The notes below the pieces were generated by a model, which worked only from the letters and a program-made list of their open reading frames with translations, had not been told where the DNA came from and did no database searches. A DNA stretch of 64,000 nt from Puccinia triticina (Eukaryota; Basidiomycota; Pucciniomycetes; Pucciniales; Pucciniaceae). Location: contig NC_070570.1 of assembly GCF_026914185.1 (NCBI RefSeq), positions 2,046,001 to 2,110,000 on the forward strand, read 5' to 3'. This document shows, piece by piece, positions 30,756 to 41,704 of this stretch. Each line of letters opens with the position of its first letter. Position 1 is the first letter of the stretch. Both the position numbers and the translations under genes were made by a program.

Positions 30756-33700
30756 ATGTCAAATAACGACCAACAAAACATCCCTTCTGGTTCTAATCGC
30801 CGCACATCAGCATTGTCCGCCTGGTCAGGAAGATCAATCGCCAAACTCAGCGGTCAGGAACTTTTCGACACCGTTACAGCTTCAATCCGGGACACCCCTA
30901 ATTGCTTGGAGCAAATCTTTGGCCAAACTCCTGATCTCGACATACAACCTAGTTCGCAGGCACAACAATCAACAGGAGACGCCACGGTCATTGATCAGCG
31001 GATTCCTGGAGCCTGGCAGCAAGCTCAACCAGCAACACCCCGGAACCGGTACTATCCGCAGCTCCCACCGGCCCCAACTTCCACCTCTTCAGACGCAGAC
31101 GCTTTTCTGACGGAGCGGCACTACGTTCCTCTTCCTTGATCGACTTTCCGACAACCGATTTTTCCCCCTCCTCCCTCGCCTCCTCCACCTCCTCCACCGT
31201 CTTTTGCCTCACCAATAGCATCGGCAGAAGGAGGAGAGTCCTCATCCAACATCTACGTTCCGCCCTCTCCACCTTCCCCCAATCACCCACCACCAACGTC
31301 TTTTGTAATGGATCCACCACCTCATCTCGCGACGGCACAACGAGCAGCAGATTTAGCTGAGGCGAAGCTTCAACTTGAAGAATCTAACATCGTCGGGAAG
31401 GCAGTACACGCGGCCACATCAAGCATCCCAGTTGATTTCATACTAGCCGCTGATGGATCAAACTTCGAAGTATGGACCCGCGAGCTGTCTGAGAAGGCGA
31501 CGATTCATCTGTACGACAAAGACTACTTCACCAAGACGAAGACAAACTCGGTGCTCAACAAAATAGGCAGAGCAATTTTTCTAGCCATGATTCACGAGTC
31601 ACTCAAGTCTGACGTACACGGTACTTCGTCTTGTAATGCGATGTACGATCTGATGTTCAAGAAATTCAAATCGGTCAGTCGCGCGGCCCAACTCGACGTT
31701 TTCTACCGCTTCGTCGAATTCAAGAACTCGGCAAACCCGACTTCAGCTGGGGTGGCATCAAAGCTGAAGGACCTGGCGACAGAGTGGCGAAATCTGAAGG
31801 TCACACTCACCGATGATGTGTTCATGGGTTTCGTGCTCCAGGCCAGCATCGGAAGAGACACTTCACTTGGTCAAGATTTCGATCGACGGATCAAATTGGA
31901 ACTTCAGAAATCAGCGGATTGTACGACGCCAACTTTCAACAGACTGATCCAACTGCTGTCGGCCTGCAAACTCCAGGATGACCACACTCGACCCATAGGA
32001 AGACCTTCTTCGTCTGCATCTCATTCCCCAGCAATACATCAATCAACAGCCGACCTCCCACCGTTTGACCAAGCGGCTTTTCCCACTGATGTCCCGGAGG
32101 TTGACTGGCCGGCCGCTCTGGAATTCTATCACGTCACAGCGAACCGATTCTGGAGCTGCAGAGACGCTTTGCACTATTTGAGAGACTGCCCCACCAGGTC
32201 CAGGTCAACACCGGTAAACCGTCGACAGCGTGGCCCGGGAGCATTCTCCTACCGTCCTACTCAGGCACCTCGCCCGCAAGCTCATCAGCCTCCTTTCATG
32301 CCGATGATCGGCGCGGTCTACCCACCTCTCAACTTCCCGTTCGGTCAACCTCAGTTCGGCGTGCCTCCCGGTCTACAGTCCCAACAGCATCTCAACCCAA
32401 CTCAGTTCCTTCAATATTATCAGATGCCCTATCCCCCTGCCCAACAGCTCTCAGCCCCACCGCAACATCAACAGCAGTTTCATTGACCGGCTGACAGCTA
32501 CAGGCCTAACCCTGCCCAATCTCAACGCCAACAACCCAACCATTCCCGACCTCGAAAAGACAACCAACAAGGGGGTGGGGCATCTGCGAGGGAGGTTGAG
32601 GTTTCAGACTTTCTCAATGGGGTGGCTGATGTGGATTTTGGCGCGATGACCGCGGAGATTGATGTGAGTACCCCGGCAATAGTTGACTCGGGAGCCACCC
32701 ACCACCTCACGGGTTCTATCCAGCTCCTTCATAACTTCAGACTTCTCAAGTCTCCCATTGCTTTGAACGTAGCAACTGCGGGAGCTGGAGCCTTTATATC
32801 AGGCGCAGGCGAGTTACGTTTCCAAGGGCCCAGTGACACAACCACAACCATATACTGTGTGCTGTTCTGTGAGCAGGCATGTTCCACTTTAATTTCTCTG
32901 GCGGCCCTCAGGAAAGCTAACTGGTCATTCCAACATGACAACTGCAGTGATACCTTTGAGATTTTCAATCCTGGTTGTATTCCTGTCTTCCGCTGCCCTT
33001 TCAAGCAAATCAAGAACAGATGGTGCATACCTTATCCGATCATCAAGCGTCCGGCTAACCCGGTTTTTCCTTCTCATTCATATTCTATCTCTTCCTCTCT
33101 TGTTCTTCCTTCCTCTCCTATGCCGGCTGAAGGCGCGCAATCCCCGAATTCCTTCTGTTCTGATTCTCCGGTTTTGAATATGCCCAACATTCCTGTTTCA
33201 TACCCTCATTCTGTTCCTGCAATCAACAGCGGTAATGCCATTTCTTCTCATGCAGCTTTAGGAGCGGGATCCAAAGATGAAGTGTCTTCTCCAAATGATC
33301 CGTTCATTACCCCGTTTGAAAGGGTTTATCCTTCAAGTTGGAGGCCGGAGTCCCTGACGGAGTCAGAAAAAGTGCTTTTATTTTGGCATCGTATTTTTGG
33401 CCATGTGAGCCTACACAAGATAAGGTCGCTGATTAAACAGAAACTGGGATTTGGTCTGCCGTCAGACTTACCACCAGGAAAAATCCATTGCCCAGTATGT
33501 GCTATTACAAAAAGCACAAGCCTTAACCCAGTCACCAGCATGATGCGTAGCCCGGCTAGGCTAGAGATACTATGCACTGATCTAATGGGGCCTTTCCCGG
33601 TTGAATCAGTGGATGGCGCAAAATACCTGCTTACTCTCAGGGATGTAGCAACGGGATACTCATATGTGAGAAGCCTTAAGGCAAAGTCAGAAGTCAACAA

Positions 33701-35912
33701 TGTCCTTATGGAAATAATCCGGAAGTTGGAGAAACAAATCGGAGACTCGGTTAAAATCTTACGCAGCGACAACGGCGGGGAGTTTGCAAGCAAGGCTTTT
33801 GGGAAATTTCTTAAAGAAAAAGGAATCATAGCGGAATTCTCTCTCCCCTATCACCATTATCAAAATGGGGTAATGGAGCGTTTCAACTGCACCGTTGCAG
33901 ATATGGGTCGCACGGTTCTTAGCGATAGCCAACTCCCACGTACATTTTGTAACTATGCTTTCCTCTGGGCGAATCATGTACTCAACAGGATTCCCAATAA
34001 GGCTAGTAAAGGAAAAACACCCTATGAAGGAATGTTTGGCCGTCCGCCAAGTTTCACCACGTTCAGGATTTTCGGGTCAAGAGCTTTTATCCACGTACCT
34101 AGTGAAAAGAGAGACAAGCTGGCAGATAGAGATCTAGAGGCATATGTGGTTGCTCACTTGGAAGCAAGCAAAGGATGGCTCTTTTATCTGCCGTCCGAGA
34201 ATTGTTTTGTCAGCTTGGCAATTGTACGCTTTGTTGACAGCGTACCTTGGTTCACGATTCCCAGTTTAAAGCCAATCAATCCAACAAATGCCGCCAACCC
34301 TCAAGGAAAAATGTCGCTTGAGTTCATTGCTCGTCAGATAACTCTTGGGAATTTTGTCAATGAGATTGAGTTCGAGAATCAAGAACTCCTAGTTGATGCT
34401 GTGCTGCAGTCATGCGCTTTCTATGGTGTAGACATACCAAAGACGTATACACAAGAAATGAAGTCAGGGGACAAGCAAAATTGGGCTGGGGCAATTGCGG
34501 AAGAACTAGCCAATCTTGAGCAGATGAATGTCTGGGAATCTAAACCAATGCCAGCAGGGACCAGACCACTTGACAGTTGGTGGGTCTTTGCAAAGAAAAC
34601 GGGGGCTGATGGGAATTCTATCCGTTTTAAAGCCCGCTACGTTGCTAAGGGTTTCAAGCAGATAGCGGGTAAAGATTTTAATGCAACGTTTGCACCCACG
34701 GCCACTTTTGTGTCCTTGCGCCTGCTCCTCACTATAGCGGCACGTTTTAATTGGCCTTTTCACAGCTTTGATTTCGTGGCGGCGTACCTCAACTCACCCA
34801 TCGACGAGGAAGTTTGGGTCAAGCCACCTGATGGGGTTGAGGTACCGGCAGGACACGGTTTCTTGCTGCAAAAGGCTCTCTATGGGACTCGCCAGGCGGC
34901 AAGGTGCTGGTGGCTACATTTGCAAGCCATACTTGACAAACTGGGTTATTCCCCCTCACAATATGACAACGGCCTGTATATCTTACGGCACAAGGAAGAA
35001 TCAGGCGTTATCTGGGTTCACGTCGACAATGGTGTTGTCACTGCCTCCAGTGAGGCCTTAATCAAGAAGCTTGAAGTTGATCTCAAGGACGTGTTGAGAA
35101 TCAAATGGAGTTCCCATCTGGATTCCATTGTGGGACTGAATATTGAGCGTACTGAGTCTGGTTTCATTCTTACACAGCCAAAGCTCACCCAGACCATCCT
35201 GGATGAAGAATGGGATGGGATACAGGTAGCCAAAACTCCACTCCCGCCGGATTTCAACGCCGTGACGGAAGAAGGTGATCCAGCATCCTCCTCAAAGTAC
35301 CTACATGTCATTGGCATGTTTAGCTATTTTGCAGTTGGGACAAGGACGGACATAGCTTTTGCGGTTAACTATTTGGTGTGTTTCTCCGCCAAACCAAGTG
35401 TTACACATTGGAAGGGACTGCGACACCTTGTGAATTATTTGGCTGGTTCTACTGATCAATGTTTATGTCTTTTCCCCAACAGAGAGCCCAAGGCATTGAA
35501 GACTTTCTGTGATGCATCCTGGGGTGGCGAGTTCTCGCGGTCATCTTTTGGAGTTTTGGTGGAATTCATAGGGTGCCCAGTTCTTTGGGTGGCGCGAAGA
35601 CAGGCCTCCGTGGCGGCCCCGACATGCCACGCAGAATACATGGCGTTGGGAGCCGCCACGAGACACACCTTATGGGTAAGGCACCTGCTTAAAGATATTC
35701 TCAAGACTGATTTCGTTGGCCACATCTACTGCGACAATCAGCCGGCGGTGAAGGTGGGAACCAATGACGCTGCGAACAAGCGCACAAGGCATACTGACCG
35801 TGATTTTTGCATCACCAATGAAGCCCTGTTTCGTAAGTTAACAACGCTGACTTGGATTCCGACCAGCAAACAAAAAGCGGATGTTTTCACTAAAAGTATC
35901 CCGCTGTGGTGA
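30756..35912 (+). pseudogene. Copia gag-pol, one frame broken by two TGA codons
   Basis: From ATG 30756 a single frame runs to TGA 35910-35912, interrupted only by TGA at 31137 and 32484. Gag is rich in Pro and Gln. Its zinc knuckle (FWSCRDALHYLRDC, near 32145) has Phe where the first Cys belongs. Then come protease VDSGATHHL (32680), integrase zinc region HRIFGH...CPVC (33385-33500) and integrase core with D in LCTDLMGP, D in RSDNGGEF and E in NGVMERFN. RT has FAPTATF and FDFVAAYLNS, but the box reads HVDN instead of HVDD, through an Asp-to-Asn change at 35028. RNase H has CDASWGG and YCDNQPA. Both stops and the RT change are explicable as CpG transitions (CGA to TGA, GAC-GAT to GAC-AAT). 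It is probably dead. Confidence 0.9.
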
Positions 35913-37021
35913 ACAAAAGAGATCACTGCGCAGAATTGTCAGGACCTCCGCTGCTCCAAGATGATTCCCGGGTAAAGTCGGGTGATCTGGGAAACTCCGC
36001 TCCGCTCCGCAAGTACGTGTAGGGGCATCATGATCCAAGAGAATGAGTCAAGTAACATATAAATAACCTTAAAGATACGTAGAAAAGCCGCAATCCACCG
36101 TAAAATCCACCATAAAGTACACACAAAACAACTCCGCCATAAGTAAAAATAATATATCTCCGTAAAGAATCTGCAACCCAGTAATAAGAACAATCCCAGA
36201 TCAATGGATGGCTTGATGGGGGAAAACTCCCCCCCCCCCCCCCCATCTCCGCACAAAAGAGAAAACCATGTCAGAAAGAAAACCATCCTCCTCCACCCGC
36301 CTCTCACGCACGCCATCCACCAAGCCCCGCTCCCACAACCACGCACGTCATCCGCCCATTCCGCTCTCACACGGATCTTCTGTCTACATCACCGCACGTC
36401 ATCACCCATCGTCGGACTCCTCTCGCCTTAGCTTTCTCACCCCTGTCTAGCCTTCAATGCCGGGATCCCACACGCCGCCTCCGCCCCAGCTACGCCCGCT
36501 GACGTAGCCCGCTTTGGCTGCCACGGCTTCCCCCGGTCACAGCCTATACTATCCAGTCCGCGCCGGCCTGCTTAAGTTGAGTCCAGCTCCGCCGCCGCCG
36601 CACTGCTGACATAACCCCGCGCTCCGCCTCATGAACATTTTCCGCACTGTGCCCCTCCGCGCCAGCCTTGCGGAATCCGCAGCCCGCAACCTCCGCAAAC
36701 CCGTGTGGACAAGTCCGGGTCCCCGACCCGGTTTTAGCATCACACCGCCTGAACTGTTCAAGAGGATGAGAGGTTTCCTTTTCAAAGCTTCATAATCTCT
36801 TTCCTATCTCTTACTTCCTTTCCCTTTTATATCCTCTATTGTTTGTCTCCAAAACTGTCTCAATATTTTGCTGGGTATGTCTCTTATATACAAAATTCTG
36901 TGTTTTAAACTCTACTGCTCTTTTGTTTTCCTTATTATTATTATTTTTCTTTTCTCCTTCTTTTTTATTTTTTTGTGCATATCTTTGTCGATAGGGTCTA
37001 GCGGCTAGGCGAGGGGGTGGC
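35913..37021 (+). other. Long 3' untranslated region of the copia element
   Basis: About 1.1 kb separates pol from the 3' LTR, unusually long for copia. It contains a C run at 36230-36244, a C-rich tract with CACGCACG motifs to about 36560, and a T-rich tract after 36790. ORFs here on both strands are low complexity and I do not call them. It may be acquired non-coding sequence or a decayed extra ORF. Confidence 0.5.
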
Positions 37022-37154
37022 TGTTGTAACCTAATCACTTAGGTTACAATTAGTGACACTCGCCTACCGATAGACCATACTATGTTCCTCGGAGAATAAG
37101 CTGCAGAGCTTATTCTCCGCATTCACTACGTTATTCAGGTCTATGGTCACATTA
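37022..37154 (+). repeat. Copia 3' LTR, 133 bp
   Basis: The same length as the 5' LTR, starting TGTTGTAACC just after a GAGGGGGTGG purine tract. It retains CpG at four of the sites where the 5' LTR has TpG or CpA, and ends CACATTA where the 5' copy has CACGTTA. Confidence 0.93.
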
Positions 37155-37921
37155 ATGCTGACTCCACCAGTCCCACGGCTACCACTGTGCGACCTGGCAA
37201 TAGACTTCGTGGGGCCCCTTAAACAAGCAAGCCACTATGACATGATACTAATGGTAACGTGCAGACTATTGGGATTAACGAGGATTATCCCAGGTCTCCA
37301 GACAGACACAGCAGAAAAAGTAACCACCCGATTCTTCAGTGGGTGGGGAGGAACATTCGACTCCCCCCGATTGATCCTCAGCGACCGCGACAAATTGTGG
37401 GCGTCAAAGTTCTGGAAGGCCCTGATGAGCCGCATGAGGATTGATTTCCACATGACGTCGGCATTTCACCCACAAGCGGATGGGCGAAGTGAAAGAACAA
37501 ACAAGACGGTCGGCCAGATCCTCTGATCATCAACGATGAAACGGCACAGCATATGGTTGGAGGCCATTCCCGCCTTTGAGTTCGCCATCAACTCGGCGAC
37601 CAATGCAGCGACGGGTAAGAGCCCTTTTGAACTAGTGTTTGGGCAATCACCTTGGCTTTTCCCATCTATGCCTTTGGATGGGGACCCAGTACCCTCACTC
37701 GACAACTGGCTGAAACTCAGAGAAAGCGCCTGGGCCAACGCGCGGGATGCCCTGTGGGTCAGCCGGATCCAACAAGCCACATACCACAACCGGAAGTGTA
37801 AAGACCGGACTGCACTGACAACAGAGGATGAAGCAATGCTCAACTCGGCAGACTGGAGGGACAGGCAACAACCAGGCACCAACAAACTCAAACCCCGCTT
37901 TGAGGGACCGTACCGGATACT
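37155..37921 (+). pseudogene. Gypsy integrase core (middle piece of the split gene)
   Basis: The piece carries the DDE catalytic triad: Asp in LAIDFVGPL, Asp in LILSDRDKLW and Glu in DGRSERTNK, followed by AFEFAINSATNAATGKSPFELVFG and the C-terminal basic region up to EGPYRIL. One in-frame TGA at 37524-37526 (after GQIL) breaks it, perhaps from CGA. The frame runs into the inserted inverted-repeat element at 37922 and resumes at 38936. Confidence 0.85.
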
Positions 37922-38935
37922 ACGGAAGCCCTAGAGGGACACACATCCGGCCACCGTTTGGAAAAATTAAAAAATGCTATTTTACAAAATACAGATGCAT
38001 GAAACATGCACCACATGTATAAAACTTCCAACTTTCGGATTCCATGAATAGGAGTCCACACCTCCGTTTATGCCCAGCCCGTACCGGCCGTCAATAGTCA
38101 CTTGCCACATTCTCGATGACCGGTTTGTTCCGGTCATCGAGAAGAAGATATACTTCTCGAGATGACCGGTTTGTTCCGGTCATTGAGAAGAAGATGTACT
38201 TCTCGAGATGACCGGTTCGTTCCAGTCATTGAGAGGAGTTATGTACTTCCCAAGATCCGGAAAAAACCGGTCATCAAGAGAAAGATTTACTCCTCAAAAC
38301 GACCGGAACAAACAGGTCATCAAGAGAATGATGTACTCCTCAAAACGACCGGAACAAACCGGTCATCTTGAGGAGTAGCTTGATGACCGGTTTGTTCCAA
38401 TCATTGAGGGAGAGTATGCACTCCTCCTAATGACCGGTTCATTCCGGCCATCTAGAGGAGTACATACTCCTCTTGATGACCGGTTCGTTCCGGTCATCCT
38501 GAGGAGTACATACTCCTCTCAATGACCGGTTTGTTCAGGTCATCTACAGGAGCGTATACTCATCTCGATGTCCAAGAGGACAGCCCATTGAGGGGAGCCC
38601 TCAATGACCAAACAGACCTGCCATTGAGGGGAATACGTTCCCGATGGCTGGTGTTTACCACTCTGGCTGACCGGTCAGTACTGGTGACCAAGGAGTTGTT
38701 GATGAATCCGCGGTCCCATGGTACGCCTTCTCAAGCTCTCACATGAAAACATCTGAGATCAATGACCGATCTCCACCGGCCATTGATTCAAGAATCCAAC
38801 TTCTTGTTTGATGGAATTCCAAAGTTGGAAGGTGTATACATGTGGTACACGTTTCATGCATCTGTATTTTGTGAAATCACATTTTTTAATTTTTCAAAAC
38901 GGTGGCCGGATGCGTGTCCCTCTAGGGCTTCCATA
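37922..38935. mobile_element. Non-autonomous inverted-repeat element, about 1.0 kb
   Basis: Terminal inverted repeats of about 115 bases start GGAAGCCCTAGAGGGACAC and match with few mismatches at both ends. GGATACT flanks the unit (37915-37921 and 38936-38942), at least a 7-bp duplication. Removing the element rejoins the gypsy frame seamlessly, which fixes the boundaries. The core (38110-38640) is a tandem array of hairpins of the GATGACCGG...CCGGTCATC type. No transposase is encoded. Confidence 0.88.
38115..38640. repeat. Tandem hairpin array inside the inverted-repeat element
   Basis: At least eight units pair GATGACCGG with CCGGTCATC around TTTGTT or TTCGTT, separated by GAGAAGAAG or GAGGAGTA linkers. 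The motif is clearly related to the array at 4575-5410 although the two host elements have different termini. Confidence 0.75.
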
Positions 38936-39170
38936 GGATACTCAACGTGTCAAATCATGGCCAAAACGTCGAGCTGGACCTTCCCCCAAACGACCAACAA
39001 CACCCGGTATTTCACGTTTCAAAAATCAAAAAATACGTGAAACAGGATGATTCAACCTTGGAACTCACACCCGCTGTCTCACCGGAACAAACACCGACCG
39101 CCCACACTCCCGACCCTGTAAACCCAGCTCCTTCACGCCCAACATGCCCCGACCCCTTCTACATCTTATA
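38936..39170 (+). pseudogene. Gypsy integrase C-terminal piece
   Basis: It continues the frame split by the inverted-repeat element, with NHGQNVELDLPPNDQQHPVFHVSKIKKYVKQ, a GPY-type integrase tail (GPYRIL lies just left of the insertion). It ends in a Pro/Thr-rich stretch and TAG at 39168-39170. No chromodomain is apparent. The purine tract and LTR begin 12 bases later. Confidence 0.8.
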
Positions 39171-39181
39171 GGAAGGGAGGA

Positions 39182-39600
39182 TGTGAGGCTGCTCCCCGCG
39201 ACCTCACCAGACAAGTCACGAGAGTGTCACCCATCAACCTCCGACCGAGATCTTAGACCCCGCTGGCACGCACCCTCCTAGTCTAGCAGGGAAGTACTAA
39301 CACTTCCCCTGCACTAGGTAAGTACTTTGGATCCCCTTCCCCCTTCCTTTCCTCTCACCCTTCACCTCTTCTCCTTTTATCCTCAATTGTATATAGCAGG
39401 GAAGTACTAACACTTCCCCTGGACTAGTTTTGCAATACACAGTCAGGTTCCAGAAGCTGTTTTCCCTCCAAGGCCCCGCCTTGTATTGTGCCCCCCTCGT
39501 CCCGTCCTCGCCTCGTGAGCAAAGATCAGTGGAGCTCCTGCAGAGAGCTTACATCCTTATATAGTAAACTAAGAGGGGGTCTAACTTCTAGGGGGTTACA
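39182..39600 (+). repeat. Gypsy 3' LTR (right boundary approximate)
   Basis: It starts TGTGAGGCTGC after GGAAGGGAGGA. It contains two copies of a palindromic motif, AGGGAAGTACT...ACTTCCCCT (39287-39320 and 39398-39428), and a TATA-like TTTTATCC...TATATA stretch. The sequence from about 39530 resembles another LTR family, so the true end may be earlier than given. Confidence 0.55.
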
Positions 39601-39957
39601 TGAGTGTCATATATATGCAATGTGAAAACAGCGGCCAAATTGTGGTTGAGTATAATAAAAGGAAGAAAATAAAAGAAACAAAGTAATTCAATATGAAATA
39701 TTCAATATCCTATGCAAAGTATCCTAGAGCTGAGTTGTGTGTGAGACTGTGTGTAAACTCCTATGTGAACTGTCCTAGACTGGTGTTTGAAAGGTGTTAT
39801 TTGTGTATCTTCTGATCCAGTAGAGATATGAGGGTGGTTTCAGTGGGTGACTAAGGGTTATTTTGGCCGTAGATTAAATTTCTGACGTCTATTTATCTGT
39901 ATCTTGAGGTGTTTAGAGAGTACACATAGAAGTTTGAATTTTTCACCTGCAAACACA
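39530..39957 (-). repeat. Solo-LTR-like sequence related to the one at 51.7-52.6 kb
   Basis: On the minus strand it starts TGTGTTTGCAGG, contains CTCAAGATAC and TAACCC(T/C)TAGTC, and has the TATA box CTATATAAGGA. The same landmarks in the same order occur in the solo LTR at 51674-52560. Divergence is high and the ends are approximate. Confidence 0.4.
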
Positions 39958-41704
39958 GGAATAAAGACTACAGCAGGCAGATATTGCAATGGATGTCAAA
40001 TTTGAAACATCCTGGGTGTGTGATATCATAACGCACTTCAGTTACGGTTAACGGTAACGGTAACAAGAGAAAACTGTTACAATATTGGTACGTTACCAAT
40101 AACCGTACTGTAACTACCCACCGTTGCTTTGATTTGTCCTCAGAGGAGTTTGAGGGCTGTTCATCACATCAAGGGACTACCAGATTGCGGGAGTCTCAAC
40201 CTGCATGTCTTTCATACAAGCTCTATCCAAGACACACCTCTGAAGAACCAACGTGGAAATGCCTGTTGGCATGCCTTGTCAAGATGTTCACCCCCTTTTT
40301 TAATTCTCTGGATCAGATCTGCTCTCTTCACCTTGTCAAAGTTCCCACTTGCTTCGAGCTTGCCAAAGCACTAACAAATGAATTCTTGAATCAATGGCAG
40401 ACTCTGAACCCTTCTTCACCATTTCTCATGCCACACACCTCCCACCACATTACCAGTAGCTAACACTTCAGGCTGCTGAACAGCTGATATTGAGATTTTG
40501 GCATCTAAAACTGACAGCTCACCTTGTATATAGTCATAAAATTTGTGATCCTGTTGTCTTCCCCCATTTTTCTTGGAAATGTCCAACCATTGATATTCAC
40601 AATAGTCCTGTATATTACCTTGAGGGTCACACAAGTGATCTTAAAATTGGCAGGTGTGAGTTATAGGGATTCTTGTTTTCCTCCCCCCACTCACCAAACA
40701 GTCTTGCAAGTTTGGTCCCACCGTTCACCACGACATTCACTGAGCTGCTAAAAAGGAAGCTTGCTGAGACGGACTGAGTCCTGGGTGGTATAATAGCTCC
40801 CACCTTCTACTTGAGCCCCCTGCACCAGCCGGATTCTCACCACTACTTCTCAATAGGTCATGGATCAGGCGGAGTCATGGGCCCTTAAATTACATGGAGG
40901 AATGTGTGGGACGTATATGACTATAAAACTTGAGGAGGGGAGATCTTTTCCTAGCTGAAACATATTGCAAAAAACCAGGCTATTGTTGATTACGGTGGAT
41001 CTTCTTCTTTTGATGTTTTCTGGCCTGGGCAGGTGCCTTCCAATTTTTGACTCAAAGTTCAAAACGCTTCTTAGGATTGTTCCTCAATTGGTAGGTAGTC
41101 TTTTCATGTCTATCCAGCTTGGAGGCATGCTTGACCTGCAAGAGACACATGACATCAGAATTCAAGGACTGTCTTGAATCCCTGAGATGAACAACTTACA
41201 CCAATAGTGACCATTCTGCTGCCAGCATTGGACGGTCCTGGCGCAAAACCACCAAAACTGATAGTGTCAGCCACAGAGTACATGTCAAAGTACCCTACAC
41301 ATACCAAGTACCTGCAATTGTTCACATTACATATAGTACATTCCTTTTACACCTTTATTACATATGTATATTATTAGATACAAGCTTAATAATGTACTCC
41401 CGTTATACATTACATTACGGATAACCATAGTTAAATACAGTTACCATAATGTACTGTTGTTATAAGAGTTAAGTTACGTGCAAACAGTAAGATTACAATA
41501 CATTGTAATATTACTGTACACGTGAAATACCCCAAGACAGGTATCACTCATTTATCCCCTGTTACGCCTCAGTCTCCATTCACATAACATATTGGTTATG
41601 ATATAAATACATAAACAATACATGATGTAATCCAATTCAAAGAGCACTGAATGGAATCACTGATTGGTTATGATCAGCTAGTGTGCACAGCTACTGATCA
41701 TTAA
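39958..41704. other. No gene recognised
   Basis: Short ORFs near 40130-40460 are not protein-like enough to call. Around 40045-40115 and 41350-41520 are GTAAC/GTTAC-rich palindromic stretches. The right end may be part of an LTR interrupted by the palindromic element that follows. Confidence 0.3.

Larger units (their letters stand above)
30097..37154 (+). mobile_element. Complete Ty1/copia element with two LTRs and target duplication
   Basis: Paired 133-bp LTRs (30097-30229 and 37022-37154) flank a primer-binding site, one gag-pol frame, a long 3' untranslated region and a GCGAGGGGGTGGC purine tract before the 3' LTR. ATGCT occurs immediately outside both ends (30092-30096, 37155-37159). The LTRs differ at seven positions by eye (about 5 percent), so the insertion is not recent. 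It sits inside a gypsy integrase gene. Confidence 0.93.
29777..39600 (+). mobile_element. Ty3/gypsy element, 5'-truncated, host to two nested insertions
   Basis: Integrase sequence at 29777-30096 continues at 37155 and again at 38936 once two inserted elements are set aside. Both insertions show target duplications (ATGCT; GGATACT). The C-terminal region ends at 39168-39170 and is followed by the purine tract GGAAGGGAGGA and an LTR starting TGTGAGGCTGC at 39182. Gag, protease, RT and RNase H are absent, so the element was already 5'-truncated, or that part has been displaced. Confidence 0.75.

Noticed and set aside
36268..36785. ORFs in the C-rich region after copia pol
   Set aside because: Low-complexity Pro/Ser/Arg peptides caused by C-rich repeats, with no conserved motif.
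38115..38640. Regular repeats resembling a CRISPR array
   Set aside because: Units are hairpins separated by similar, not unique, linkers, lie inside a transposable element in a eukaryotic genome, and no cas genes exist.
40129..40463. Two overlapping ORFs of 81 and 109 codons
   Set aside because: No recognisable features and overlapping frames of similar length. Too weak to call.
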